This document shows positions 43,601-54,279 of a DNA stretch of 64,000 nucleotides, piece by piece (the first letter of the stretch is position 1; the number at the start of each line of letters is the position of its first letter). Source of the stretch: Plasmodiophora brassicae (Eukaryota > Endomyxa: Phytomyxea > Phytomyxea > Plasmodiophorida); NCBI GenBank assembly GCA_036867785.1, contig CP145412.1:434001-498000 (forward strand). Reading direction: 5' to 3'. The translations under genes were made by a program, and so were the position numbers. Under the pieces are notes generated by a model. That model was given only the letters and a program-made list of their open reading frames with translations, did no database searches and was not told the DNA's origin.

Positions 43601-44919
43601 AAAGCCTGCTGTGGATGACTGACGCGCGGGTTGCGATACAGATGGGGTTAACCTGTACGACCGCATGTGTCGACTGTTGAAGACTGCCGCGAACGCTCTC
43701 GACCGGGCACAGCTGTACGAACGCTGTAATCAGGTGTATAACGTCCTCGTTCCGCTCTACGAGAGGCACGCCGACTACCCCCAAATCGGCAAAGCGCATC
43801 TGCATTTACACACTGTGTTCGACCAGCTCGTGAAAGCGGTAATACTGCTGCCAACGAGACGCAGCATCGGTGTGTCTGACCTTTCTCAATGTGTAGGATG
43901 CGTCGGAAAGCCGGCTGCTGGGGTCGTACTACCGAGTTGGGTTCTACGGTGCCGTCTTCGGCGATGCACTGGACGGTCGGCAATTCATCTACAAGATGCC
44001 CAAGATCACGCGACTGCCCGAGGTGGTCGATTACATCAAGGGGACGTACGGGCGTCAGCTGCGTCAGACGGTTCGCATCTGGCCGGACAGCGGCCTCGTC
44101 GACCGGTCGAAGATTGCTCCGCACGAGGCTGTCGTGCAAGTCACGTACGTCACTCCGTTCTTCGATGGGTCGACGGACGGCCTGGATCGATCCTCGTTCA
44201 TCGGCCGCCACACGAACCTGACCCATTTCATGTTCTCCACGCCATTCACGGCTGGTGTCGGTTCACTGCATGCGACTGACGTCACCAAGCAGCAGAAGCG
44301 GAATACGATCCTTCGCGTTGCCGAACCGTTCCCTTCGCTGACAACCAGGCAACTCGTAGCTGGGGTCGAACAGCGAATCCTGTCGCCCGTCGAGTCCTCC
44401 ACTGAAAACGTCGCGTCTCGCATCGTCAAACTGCGGGAGGCGATCCAAGACAAGTCCAGCGCCGACAAGAAGGTGCTGACCAGCCTGCTGCAAGGGTCCG
44501 TTATGCTGCAGGTTCATGGCGGAACCAAGGAGATCGCGCTGGCGTTCTTCGGGGAAGGGAGCGACTTTGCCCAGGCGCCGCACACAGAGCAGGAGCTGGC
44601 GGAACTCGACGTCCTTCGCCAGACCATCGTCGACTTTATCGACGTGTGCGAACAGGGCATCGACTTCTACCACAACCTGATCGTGGACGAGGAAGCCGCT
44701 CTGGCAAAGCAGTCCAGTAGCCCTGCGAGCGCGGCGTCGTCGTCGGCGTCGACGAGCGCCGCCGCCGACATCAACAACGATCGCATCCTGCACACCGAGT
44801 TCGACAAGCATCTTCGTAAGCTGCGGGCAGAAATCATGCCCGTCCTGAAGGTGAACAAGAAGCCCAACGGCAGCAAGCAGCGCGGTGTACGGTTTCACGG
44901 CGCCCCTGACCCGGAATGA
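37675..44919 (+). CDS. DOCK-family (zizimin/DOCK-C/D-like) guanine-nucleotide exchange factor
   Basis: A many-exon gene of about 7.2 kb. The frame can be followed through more than 15 short introns, for example 37936-37988, 38711-38759 and 39646-39720. An N-terminal disordered region is followed by the DHR1/C2 domain: LEPFFCTLAVYDL, KLSENFHFDLN, VLRIERVLQGD, SLYVYPLSVQF, YRNIACKVEL, FGKSSQVAYHNRTP and FFTFYHISCQ. A long armadillo-like helical region follows. The C-terminal DHR2 domain spans about 43.0-44.9 kb with WLQRLADHLNTSGKYAEAA, YGAVFGDALDGRQFIYKMP, YVTPFFDG and LLQGSVMLQV, the last including the nucleotide-sensor valine. DOCK proteins activate Rac or Cdc42 and drive actin remodelling. 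The total is roughly 1,900-2,000 residues. Exon edges between about 41.4 and 43.7 kb are the least certain. Confidence 0.9.
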
Positions 44920-45072
44920 ACGCCCGGCCCCGTATCGCGTCGACTGCTTCATATACTATTCCACATTTGAACTGGACCCATGGCATACGTTACGCATTGC
45001 ACCACGACTGACATGCCGGTGATGTCCCCAGAAGGATCGACAGGATAGGATTATGTGTTAGCAGAGCGCGCC

Positions 45073-46675
45073 TCAGCTGAATTCCTTGACCAGCTCGCGA
45101 CCGATCAGCATGCGACGGATTTCGCTCGTCCCCGCCCCAATCTCGTACAGTTTCGCATCTCGTAGTAATCGGCCCGTCGCGAACTCGTTCATGTAGCCGT
45201 TCCCGCCCAGAGCCTGGATGGCGTCAAGGGCGACGCGCGTTGCGCTTTCCGCCGTGAACAGAATGACGGACGCGCAATCGACACGCGAGATGTCGTCCCG
45301 GTCAGCAGCGCGCGCGGCGCTGTACGACATCGCCCTGCAAGCGCATAGCGACGAGTACATGTCCGCCAACTTGCCTTGCATTAGCTGTGCACCACCGTCA
45401 GGCCAGCGTGTTGGTGCCCCCGTGCAGTGAACCTGACCAGCAACGAACCTGAAACGTTCCGATCTTCCTGCCGAACTGTTCGCGCTCGCACACGTATGGT
45501 ATAACCACGTCCATGGCGGCTTGCATCAACCTGTCGAGTCGCAAATCATTCAACCGAAATAAACCGGAACGGGGATAGAGTGCCGAGCGAACCCCAACGG
45601 CCCCCCAGAGAGCACCAGGCGTTCGTAGTCCAGGCCACTCATGAGCACTTCGACGCCTCGGTTGAGTTCCCCCAGAACGTTCTCGGATGGGACGAAGCAG
45701 TTCTCGAACACGAGTTCGCACGTGTTCGAGCCGCGCATACCCAGCTTGTCGAGTTTCGGCGACGTCGAGAACCCGTCCATACCCTGAGCGGCATGCGCTG
45801 GTGAGCGACGGCCCAACGAGCGCAAGGGTGCCGACGTCAAGAACCTTCTCGATCAGGAAAGCGGTGATGCCCCTGGAGCCCGCCTTCGGATCCGTCTTGA
45901 CATAGACGATCACGACGTCGGCGTCCGGGCCATTCGTGATCCACATCTTGCTGCCGTTGATGACGTAGCCACCGTCTGTCGCCTTGGCATTCGTCGTCAT
46001 CGAGACGACGTCCGATCCGGACCCTGCAGAGCAGGCCGCACGCTTAGGGCGACCGAGACCGATCCGCACCGATTCCCACACCACGAACCTGCTTCTGACA
46101 TAGCGAGGGCCCCGACGTGCTCGCCAGCAATCAGCTTTGGCACTGCGGGTGCCGGTCAGGTCGCGTGTCGGCGCCAGCAAAGGCGCGCACGTTACAGTAT
46201 TTCGACTTCTGCTCGGCGGATCCCCATCGGACGAGCTGGTTGACGTTCAGGTTCGAGTGCGCCGCGTACGACAGTCCAACGGATCCGGACGCGCGGCTGA
46301 TTTCCTCCATCACGAGAACGTGTTCCAGGTACCCCAGACCGAGGCCGCCGTATTCCTGCCACCGGGCAACGTCAGACACGCGCGCCGAACGTTGCCCACA
46401 CTGGGCTCACGAGTACTGGCCTCGGGCGCGGTCACTCCCAGAAGGCCGAACTCGCCCATCTTCTTCCACATATCGCCCGGGAACTGGTTATCGCGGTCCA
46501 CCTGTGCGGCGCGCGGCCCCAGCTCAGCGGCGCAGAACTGCTCGACGCCGCCCCGCAGCTGCTCCTGGGCGTCGGTGAACCCGGCGATCGCCCGCCCCAG
46601 GTACGTGCTCGCCGACCGCCGACGCCAGGCCGCTGCCAGGGCGCGCCCGCCTCGCACCGACCCTGTCAGCACCAT
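45073..46675 (-). CDS. Isovaleryl-CoA dehydrogenase, mitochondrial
   Basis: About eight exons give roughly 420 residues. The N-terminus is an Arg/Ala presequence ([17 protein letters not shown]). Conserved acyl-CoA dehydrogenase blocks follow: [81 protein letters not shown] and [11 protein letters not shown], ending [18 protein letters not shown]. The glutamate in GLDYERL is at the position that serves as catalytic base in isovaleryl-CoA dehydrogenase, unlike the later-position base of short- and medium-chain enzymes. The enzyme oxidises isovaleryl-CoA in leucine breakdown and passes electrons to ETF. The first intron (46420-46356) reads as GC-AG if the family alignment is followed. The nearest GT choice would insert seven residues. 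Confidence 0.93.
46356..46420 (-). other. Third probable GC-AG intron, in the isovaleryl-CoA dehydrogenase gene
   Basis: The exon ends CCCGAG, the intron begins GCCAGT and ends GGCAG after 65 nt. This gives the exact family run [15 protein letters not shown] donor further in (AGTGTGGGC) keeps phase but adds seven residues and leaves a 42-nt intron, shorter than any other seen here. Confidence 0.55.
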
Positions 46676-46990
46676 CTTCGCGCCCGACCGACACCGCCGC
46701 TCGTCCCAAAATGACGCGCTCCTCCTGTCCTGGCCTCCTGGGGGCGTCGTCCCGCACACTGACTCAAGCAGTCCCCCATTGCTATTATTATTACTGCCAC
46801 GACTCAGGAGGTCTATAAGTGTCGTTTTTCGCACTGCCCCCACCGTCCACCGGCGCCCACCGCCCTTCGGCAGGAACGCCCAAAACGCGACCGATGAAGA
46901 GAAGGGTGCCGCTGCGGTTCTGCAGACTGGTCGTGACTGGTCCAGTGTAATGCGTCACCCGGGATGGTGTAGGTCAAACGCGCTGCCTGC
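46676..46990. other. Intergenic region between two minus-strand genes
   Basis: The 315 bases hold no supported gene on their own. The dehydrogenase frame continues open upstream of its ATG to 46843, but the added residues are Ser/Asn-rich and unlike a presequence. Confidence 0.4.
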
Positions 46991-47506
46991 CTAGTCGGTA
47001 TGGCCCGGGCGTGGTGAGGCGTCGAAGGAGAAACGTTTCGGGGACGGCGGGGGCGGGTCGCCGAGGAAGTACGAGCGGGCGATGTTGACGGCGAACGAGA
47101 AGGCCAGGAGGGGGAGGGCGATGGCGAACAGCCAGAGGAGGAGGATCTGGACGGCGACGAACCCGAACAGGAACGCGAATGGCGCCAGCATGACCAGGAG
47201 GGACAGGCAGGACAGGAAGGCGGCGGTTCGGTGCGTCGACAGGAAGCGCGCGAATCGGTCGTGCGACGCGGGCGCCGGCCGGCGGCTCGGCGACGACGTC
47301 GGCGTTGTACGGGGCTGCCGAAGGAGCGCCTCGGTCACCAGCTGCGATCGCTGACGGGCGCGCTGGACCACCTCATGGTCGACGTCGTCAAGGGAACGCT
47401 CGCGGGCCCCGACACGTTCCGGCGTCGGGCTCGTCGCCTGCGACGACGCGGGGCGACCGCCCCCGACCGCATCGCCGTCGAGATCGTCGGGCCCAGGAGG
47501 CGGCAT
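46991..47506 (-). CDS. Small membrane protein with one hydrophobic hairpin, unknown function
   Basis: From the ATG at 47506 the frame encodes 171 residues. The first 95 are Pro/Ser/Arg-rich and hydrophilic. Two closely spaced hydrophobic helices follow (AAFLSCLSLLVMLAPFAFLFGFVAVQ and LLWLFAIALPLLAFSFAV), separated by almost no loop, so they could form a membrane hairpin. The tail is short and Pro/Arg-rich. A further in-frame ATG at 47596 adds 30 residues. The hairpin layout recalls ER-shaping or lipid-droplet proteins, but no motif links it to a known family. Confidence 0.5.
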   Translation of the reverse strand: MPPPGPDDLDGDAVGGGRPASSQATSPTPERVGARERSLDDVDHEVVQRARQRSQLVTEALLRQPRTTPTSSPSRRPAPASHDRFARFLSTHRTAAFLSCLSLLVMLAPFAFLFGFVAVQILLLWLFAIALPLLAFSFAVNIARSYFLGDPPPPSPKRFSFDASPRPGHTD

Positions 47507-47704
47507 TGTGGACGCAACTGGCAGCGAACGGGGGAGGCTCCGCCCACCCTGCACCAGCCCGGGCAACCAAGTGAACCAACCACCACGAGCACCCAATCAT
47601 CGACGTGCACACACGAAAACGCGAATCGTGTAGTATGAAGCAGAAGAACGCGTACAGTAGATAACGGTTCTGCGGGTGGAGGAGTGCAGGGTGGCCCAAG
47701 CCCA

Positions 47705-50132
47705 TCAGCCGAGCGACAGCAGGCCCTTGTCGGGGAACGCGTGGACGAACACGAGCGACAGGATCGCCATGAGCTTCATGACGATGTTCAGCGCCGGGCC
47801 CGACGTGTCCTTCAGCGGGTCGCCGATCGTGTCGCCAATGACGGCGGCCTTGTGCGCGTCGGATCCCTTGGGGTGGCCCTCCAGGTTGCCCTTCTCGATG
47901 TACTTCTTGGCATTGTCCCACGCGCCACCAGTGTTCGACGCCGAAATCGCCAACTGCACCGACGACACGAGCGATCCGGCCAGGACGCCGGCCAGCGCAC
48001 GAGGACCGAACAGGAACCCGACGACAAGCGGGGTGAGCATGACGAGAGCGGCCGGAGCAACCATCTCCGACAACGAGGCATCAGTCGACACGCGGATGCA
48101 TTTCCTGTAGTCGGGGCGCGATTCGCCAGTCAGGATGCCGGCGTCCTCACGGAACTGGCGGCGAACTTCTTCCACCATTGACAGCGCCGCCTTGCCCACA
48201 GACTTCATCGTCATCGCCGAGAACCAGTACGGGATCATAGCGCCCAGCAGAAGCCCGGCGAACTCCATCGGGTCCAGCAGGTTGACAACGGGCTTCACGG
48301 CACCGTCGGATTTGAACACGGGCGCCTGGGAGACGAACGCGCCGAACAAGGCCAGGGAGACGAGCGCGGCAGAACCGATCGCGAAACCCTTACCAATGGC
48401 GGCGGTCGTGTTGCCGGCCGCATCGAGGATATCGGTCGTGTCGCGAACGGAGTGGTCCATGTGCGCCATTTCAGCAATGCCACCAGCATTGTCCGCAATA
48501 GGACCGTAGGCATCAATGGCCAGCCCGCAGGACATCGTCGACAGGATACCAAGAGCACCAACGGCAATGCCGTACATGCCACAGAGGCTGTGGTTGACGT
48601 AGATCGTGCAGCACAAGCACAGCGCCGGAATGATGACGCTCTTGTAACCAAGGGCCAGACCGTAGATGACGTTCGTCGCCGCACCTGCAAGTGCCTCGTA
48701 AGAGCAGGATATGGTCGACATTGCAAGCATGCGTACCAGACTTGCAGGACTCTGCGACTTCGCGAACCGGTCGGTAGGAGTTGGACGTGTAGTACTCGGT
48801 GACGAGACCGATGAACAGGCCGGACCACAAGCCGGTGCAGATGGCGACGGCGACGGAGTACCAGTGGACGACCTTGGAGGAGTCAGTCTCGAACTTCATC
48901 GTGCTCGGCAGCAGCGACACGGCCAGCAGGAACACAACGAACGTCTGGAGGATCGTCGTGCCCCACAGCTGAATCTTCAGCGCGGTCTCAACGTCTCGGT
49001 CGTACTGAATGCGGCGGAAGAAGGCAATGTGGGCAATGACGAGCGAAACAACCATGCCGGTCGCCACGACCAGAACCGGGAACAGCATGATGGCCCACGA
49101 GAGAGGCGTGTCCGTCGTCAACGTCGTCGTCAGGACCATGGCGGCGCAAGTAGCCTCAGCGAAACTGCCGAACAGATCGGCACCCATACCGGCAATGTCA
49201 CCGACATTGTCGCCGACGTTGTCAGCGATGACAGCTGGGTTGCGCGGATCGTCCTCAGGGATGCCAGCCTCGACCTTGCCGACCAGGTCAGCGCCGACAT
49301 CAGCAGCCTTCGTGTAGATACCGCCACCAACACGCCCGAACATGGCAATTGAGCTGCCGCCGAGGCCGTACCTGAAGGAGTGCATTGGATCAGCAACCGA
49401 CACGCACCGGCTGAACGACAGCGGTTACCCAGCAGCGACTTCGAACATCTTTTTCGCCTGCTCCGGGTCGTCCTGAAACGCGTAGTGCGCGTTCAGCAGC
49501 AAGAGGAGGCCGCCAAGAACCATGACACCAAGAGCGACGAGGGACTGTCCCATGACCGACCCCGCTTTGAACGCCGTTACGAATCCAGAGTGCAGACTCT
49601 CAGCGCACTTGATGGCCGTGCGCCCATTGGCGTAGACAGCGATGGCCATGCCAACGAACCCGGACAGGATCGACGTCACGGCGCCAATCACAAAGCTGAT
49701 CATGGCCAGGAAACCATCAATCCATTGGTTGTTCGGCGACGTCCCAACAAGAAGGACAATCAGAGCGGAGAACAGGCTGCAGCCACACCATTAGCCGTCA
49801 GCATCAATGTCACACGACGAACGCAGAGCTCATACACGATGAAGACGGCCATGTAAGTGTACTCGCGGAACAGGAACGAGTACGCGCCTTCGCTGATTGC
49901 ATCAACGATGGTGACAATCTCCTTTTAAAAACGGCAGAACGACAAATGGGTACAGACGGCAAGCATGGCGGTGCGGGCGACCAACCTCCGACGTCTTCGA
50001 GTTGAGGTTGTGGTCCTTGGCCGGGTCGATCTCGATGCGGCGCACGTGCATGTAGAACGTGAGGGCGGCGCCGAACCCGAGGATAGGGCATGCGATCAGC
50101 AGGGCCGCGGCGCCGATATCCGCAGCCAACAT
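47705..50132 (-). CDS. K+-dependent (type I) membrane-bound H+-pyrophosphatase
   Basis: Five exons (50132-49986, 49921-49836, 49776-49429, 49371-48737, 48684-47705) give about 731 residues with many membrane helices. Signature motifs are present: [33 protein letters not shown], the acidic motif [36 protein letters not shown] and [18 protein letters not shown]. The alanine in NTTAAIGKG is the residue associated with potassium-dependent enzymes; the K+-independent type has Lys there. The pump uses pyrophosphate hydrolysis to acidify vacuoles or acidocalcisomes and is typical of plants and many protists, but absent from animals and fungi. All introns are 52-64 nt and rebuild conserved helices. 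A longer N-terminal frame exists upstream of 50132, but its composition is not protein-like. Confidence 0.95.
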
Positions 50133-50538
50133 GGCGAGGTACGTCCACGAGACCGCGTCGCCGCCACCACCACCGACCGGATTCACAAAATGACGGGCGC
50201 CGTCGCGCACGGTACGCTGAGCGATCCACCGGCACAGCGCAGAATCCGTCCGCGGACTGCGCAGCGGAGTTTGTCCGCGGCCCTGAGAGTCAGAGGCCAG
50301 CGCCAAAACGCGCGCCGCGACGGCGCGGGCCAAGGGGGGCCTGGCAAATGGGTTCACCCCCTCCCCAAACGGCATCCCACCACGGCCCACGCTCATGCCG
50401 CCCCCGTGAGGCGCTGGCCGGGAAGCCTGTGCTTTCGGACGACGAAATTCCGTTGCGCATCCCAAAGAGTTCCCGACGTGAACGGTTTATTTCCACCTGG
50501 CCAGTTGTCGTGCTGTAACGCCATTCTTCCATTTACCG
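50133..50538. other. Intergenic region between pyrophosphatase and ZIP transporter
   Basis: About 400 bases; both flanking genes run leftwards. Open frames here are extensions of the pyrophosphatase frame rich in Gly, Arg and Pro with no signature. It should hold the pyrophosphatase promoter and the ZIP gene 3' end. Confidence 0.4.
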
Positions 50539-51612
50539 TTAGCCTTCGAAACCCGCAACACTGAAAAGGCCAAGGCTGCGATGGCGTCGATCAGGTCCGA
50601 GTCTGTAAACGATACGATACGGGCGCACGCACCTGAAGAAGACGATGCTGAGGCCGATGAAGACACCGGCGCTCGCCACACTGTCTTTCGGGTCCAGCAT
50701 CCGCGCCTGCGGCAGTAGGCCACGAACCGAAAGGGTGACGAGCATCCCGGCGATGGCGCCGTAGGTTAATCCCAGAGCGAGTGCATCAGGAGCCGCGGAC
50801 TGGAATGCCAGATACCCAATGACTGCACCGAGAGGCGTAGCCAGGCCCGCCACAAGCCCATGCACAAGGCAGCGCCACGGTTGAGTCGGGAACGCCACGA
50901 ACGCAGGGCCACCGACGGATAATCCTTCCGGAAACCTGACAACCACTCCAGGTCATGTTCCTGGACAACGGCGCCCCTCGACGTCGACTTACACGTGAAC
51001 GAGCAGGATGATGCCGATAACGGCGCCGTGTTCCAGGTTGCTGGTTGCTGTGATGTAGAAGGCAAGGCCTTCCGGAATATGATGCAAGGTCATGGCCAGC
51101 AGGGACATCCACGACACGCGGGACGCTTTGCGCCGAGCGGCCTCGCGATCGCACCCACATCCGCTGTCCGGCTCACAGGCGCAAACCACTTCGGCACGAT
51201 GGCAAGGGCAGACGAAATCCGGCACCAGCGCCTTCAACGCCGTCTCCATGATCAGGAACGCGGCAACGCCCATGAAGAAGCTGGCGAATGCGGTCAGGAT
51301 CGCGTAGGACTTCCCGACCGACTCGACCGACGACCAGGCCGTAACCGCGTTCGGCAGGACATCGGCCAGGCTGCCGAATATCAGCGCGCCTGCCGCCGTC
51401 GCATAGACGAACGCGAAGAACCGGTCGGAAAGAACCGGCGATTTCGGGTCGTGCAGAGCGGCGGGCCCTGATGGCGACAGCTTGCGCTTGACCAGATCGG
51501 TCAGCAACGGCGCCGCGGCCCCCGCGACAGTCGCCGCCGTCGCTGCGAACGACAACCCGATCGCCGTTGCTGGCGACGCAGGCGACCCGGCCGTGGCTAG
51601 TTCATCCGACAT
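50539..51612 (-). CDS. ZIP-family zinc transporter with cysteine-rich loop
   Basis: Two exons (51612-50993 and 50935-50539, 57-nt intron) give about 338 residues. About eight hydrophobic helices are seen. The ZIP metal-site helices are TLHHIPEGLAFYI and, across the intron, HVFPEGLSVGGPAF; a GLVAGLATPLGAVIGY helix follows. Between helices 3 and 4, where many ZIPs carry a histidine-rich loop, there is a cysteine-rich loop (CPCHRAEVVCACEPDSGCGC) that could bind zinc or another soft metal. The pattern is closest to ZIP11/ZupT-like members. ZIPs import zinc or other divalent cations into the cytosol. The last 30 residues after IVFFR are basic and might reflect an unrecognised final splice. An upstream in-frame ATG lies at 51663. 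Confidence 0.85.
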
Positions 51613-51748
51613 ACTCGCCAGCGAGTAGGCTAGTGCTCTGTATTCCTCACAGCTGCTGGGCACATGGCGCGTACGTCCGTCACAGCGGCGGTCTTGGAGA
51701 AGGCTGCCACCAACTACGAGGCCGCCACTTTAGTGCTCTGTGTCCGTT

Positions 51749-53221
51749 TCAGCGCGGTGCCACCATTGGGGAGCGGCTCGCGCGCTTGCCGCGGTCGCGC
51801 GGCCGGAACTCCTGAATGTGACAAAGGGAGATTCCTGAGCGGCTGACGCTAGTGAGGGTCCAGAAGACGGTCCAGCCGGTCGGCTCCCACAGCCATATTG
51901 TTGCACCTATGGGTAGAATACAAATCGTGAATATCATGCAGAGGGCGCACCGGGTCGTCCATCGTGATATACGGGCGACAAAGGCCAGCATATCCGGGTC
52001 GACGCCGCCGACGACGCGGCTTGCGTCCTTGCGGAACAACCTGGCCTGCTGGAAGAAGTACACGGCAATGATGGCGTATACAACCATCAGTATCAACGTA
52101 TACGCTTCCAGAAAGAACTGTGCTGCGATTCGATACCCGATCACGATCCCTAGGACGGTGTCTGCCACGGCCGGCAGGGCAACCAGCGTCCACATCATTG
52201 TACTCAAAAGTCGCTGATGTCGGCCTGCGAATCTTTCAAGCGGCGAAGGAGGTTTGCCGCACGCGAACAGCTTGTCGCGGCACCTGCCCCAGAAAATGGC
52301 AGACAGAAGTGTGCAGGAGCAACTGACCCCAGACAGCTGCGATTGAAGCACACATAATGCCAGGTAGTCGAAGTTGAGGGCCGCGCCGAAATCCGACGCC
52401 GAATTAACGCACAGCACCATCGTTGCCGCCGATTCAACCAAGAGCGCCGTCTGTGGGATGCTCCAGCGCAGCACGACCCGGCCTAACGGGCCGCACAGAG
52501 ATCGTGAACGATTACGCATTGTAACCGGCGTGGCGTGGTCAGGTTCGCTGATGGCAAAGCAGATGTGACGGTACAGGTAGAAGACAGCCAGGACGGAGCA
52601 GGTGCCGTAGTATATAGCGGGAAGGACTTGAACGAACACGATGTACCACCAGGACGCGATCACGTCCAACCAGACATTGTAATCCGGGGTCACCTCGATA
52701 ACAACCGAGGCAGCATTCGAATCCGATACGGTGCGTGTGAGGACGTTGGCCATGTCGCTGTCCAAATGGAAACGCACGAACAGCATGCCCCCCGGGTGCC
52801 GCCTCCTCCCGTAGACGTCGTCCATCAGTATACCGCCGTAGGTCGGAACAGGTGAGGCATCGATCGTCGCGACGACCGTGGCGTTAGTGGCTCTGAACAT
52901 GTCGTACATTAAACTGGGCGAGCAGACCCCATTCGGGTTGCCGAGAAGCACGGCGCGACCATTCATCAGGGATGCTTGTCGGGCAATGGCGCCTGCATCG
53001 CACGGGTCGTCGTTGAACCAGACGAGCTGGGACCGCGTGCGCCCCAACCCAGCGTCGTCATACTGTGGGCCAATATACATGTCCCAGGTCGGGCAATAGG
53101 TTGGGGGCAACGCGACCAGTTGCGGCGGGCCCTCCACGAAGACCAGCTTCCCTCGGCAACGTGACGTCACCCAGGCCAACAATAAGAGAACCCATTGGCA
53201 CCATAGCCGGACCGTCGTCAT
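51749..53221 (-). CDS. Multi-span receptor-like membrane protein with lumenal domain
   Basis: An intronless frame of 490 residues starts with a signal peptide (CQWVLLLLAWVTSRCRG), followed by an extracellular domain of about 170 residues. Its ARQASLMNGRAVLLGN, ATVVATIDA and GMLFVRF strand pattern resembles a protease-associated (PA) fold. About seven transmembrane helices follow, starting WWYIVFVQVLPAIYYG and ending AFVARISRWTTRCALCMIFTICILPIGATIWL plus one more. The tail is short and basic. A PA-like ectodomain before seven helices would suit a receptor or sorting protein, but no GPCR family motif is clear. A decayed partial copy lies immediately upstream at 53388-54035. Confidence 0.75.
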   Translation of the reverse strand: MTTVRLWCQWVLLLLAWVTSRCRGKLVFVEGPPQLVALPPTYCPTWDMYIGPQYDDAGLGRTRSQLVWFNDDPCDAGAIARQASLMNGRAVLLGNPNGVCSPSLMYDMFRATNATVVATIDASPVPTYGGILMDDVYGRRRHPGGMLFVRFHLDSDMANVLTRTVSDSNAASVVIEVTPDYNVWLDVIASWWYIVFVQVLPAIYYGTCSVLAVFYLYRHICFAISEPDHATPVTMRNRSRSLCGPLGRVVLRWSIPQTALLVESAATMVLCVNSASDFGAALNFDYLALCVLQSQLSGVSCSCTLLSAIFWGRCRDKLFACGKPPSPLERFAGRHQRLLSTMMWTLVALPAVADTVLGIVIGYRIAAQFFLEAYTLILMVVYAIIAVYFFQQARLFRKDASRVVGGVDPDMLAFVARISRWTTRCALCMIFTICILPIGATIWLWEPTGWTVFWTLTSVSRSGISLCHIQEFRPRDRGKRASRSPMVAPR

Positions 53222-53387
53222 GGTCGGGCGACCCGAGATTCCTTAGTACGACCGACAGTACCACTGTCCTGGTACGCCTTATGGACGGGATGCGAGTGCA
53301 GCTCCCGGAATGCGCCATACAGCACGGCACCGGTACCTGTCAGTGCTGCAGATATAGTGCAGGCCCAGGTGCAGTTTCGCCGTGTTA

Positions 53388-54035
53388 TCAGACACGTGCT
53401 GGTCGGCCCGCGTTCCCAGTATTATTGGCCCCTGTGGTCTGACGCGGCGCCGGCCGCACCGGCGTGTCGGTGCTGGCCATTGGCCTGACCTTGCTTCTCG
53501 GTCGGAACTCTTGGACATGGCAGAACGAGATGCCAGCGCATTCCACGTTGCCAAGTGTCCAGAACACTGTCCAGCCTGTCCGCACCTAGAGCCATATCGT
53601 CGCACCGATAGGCAGGCGAACGTTGATTGTGAGGCACATGAATCCAGCGCCGCGCATCGTCCACCGCAATATGCGAACGACAAAGGCAACAAAATTCGGG
53701 TCGAAACCCTAGGCCGCCTCGCCGATTACTTTGCGAAACGACATGGCCTGCTGGAAGACGTATATGGCGATCACGACGTATATGATCATAAGTATGAGCA
53801 TTTACACCTCCAGGAAGAACAGCTGCGCGACTCGCTCGCCAACAAGCACGCTTAACGTTGTGTCCGTTATAACGTGCAGTACGGCAGTCGTCCATAGCAT
53901 CGCGTTCCACAACCCCTTGTGCTGGTGCGTTACCAGCTGAGCCAGACCCTTCACGAACGTTAGCGTGCCCCGGCAACCGGAAGACCCACATCCCGCTGCG
54001 AGGACAAGGCAAGGCAGCCGTCCACATCGGGTCAT
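53388..54035 (-). pseudogene. Decayed, internally deleted paralogue of the adjacent multi-span receptor-like gene
   Basis: Read in one frame on the minus strand, the sequence matches the neighbouring gene: its signal region (CRGTLTFVKGLAQLV against CRGKLVFVEGPPQLV) joins directly to the fourth-helix region (LWNAMLWTTAVL). The ectodomain and first helices, about 270 codons, are therefore deleted. Three in-frame stops follow. TAA stands after FFLEV where the intact gene has Tyr, TAG after GEAA where it has Gly, and TAG after TIWL where it has Trp. The rest of the tail (TGWTVFWTLGNVE, SFCHVQEFRP) is still well conserved without frameshift. This indicates a tandem duplicate that lost its core and then accumulated nonsense changes. 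Confidence 0.9.
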
Positions 54036-54279
54036 TCGCATGCTTAAACGGTCTGTTCGCTGATCCGATAGAGCACTTCTCAGGGGAGTTCCCATTGTTT
54101 GTCTGATTTGACGACAGGCAACGAAAATAGGCCCACGCGCTATTTCCGGCTGGCCACCCGTCGCTGTCGGCGACTCGGCGTCAGTGCCAGCTTGCGGCTG
54201 ACCGCTGCGGAAAACGGGCCCCCAAATTCATACGGCGATATTACTTGCGTGAAGGGCTGCTGCATTGCATTGGGGGATC

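Noticed and set aside
53388-54035. Possibility that the three in-frame stops are read through or reassigned
   Set aside because: Both TAA and TAG occur, at positions aligned to Tyr, Gly and Trp in the paralogue, and all other genes here end at standard stops, so a pseudogene is the simpler reading.
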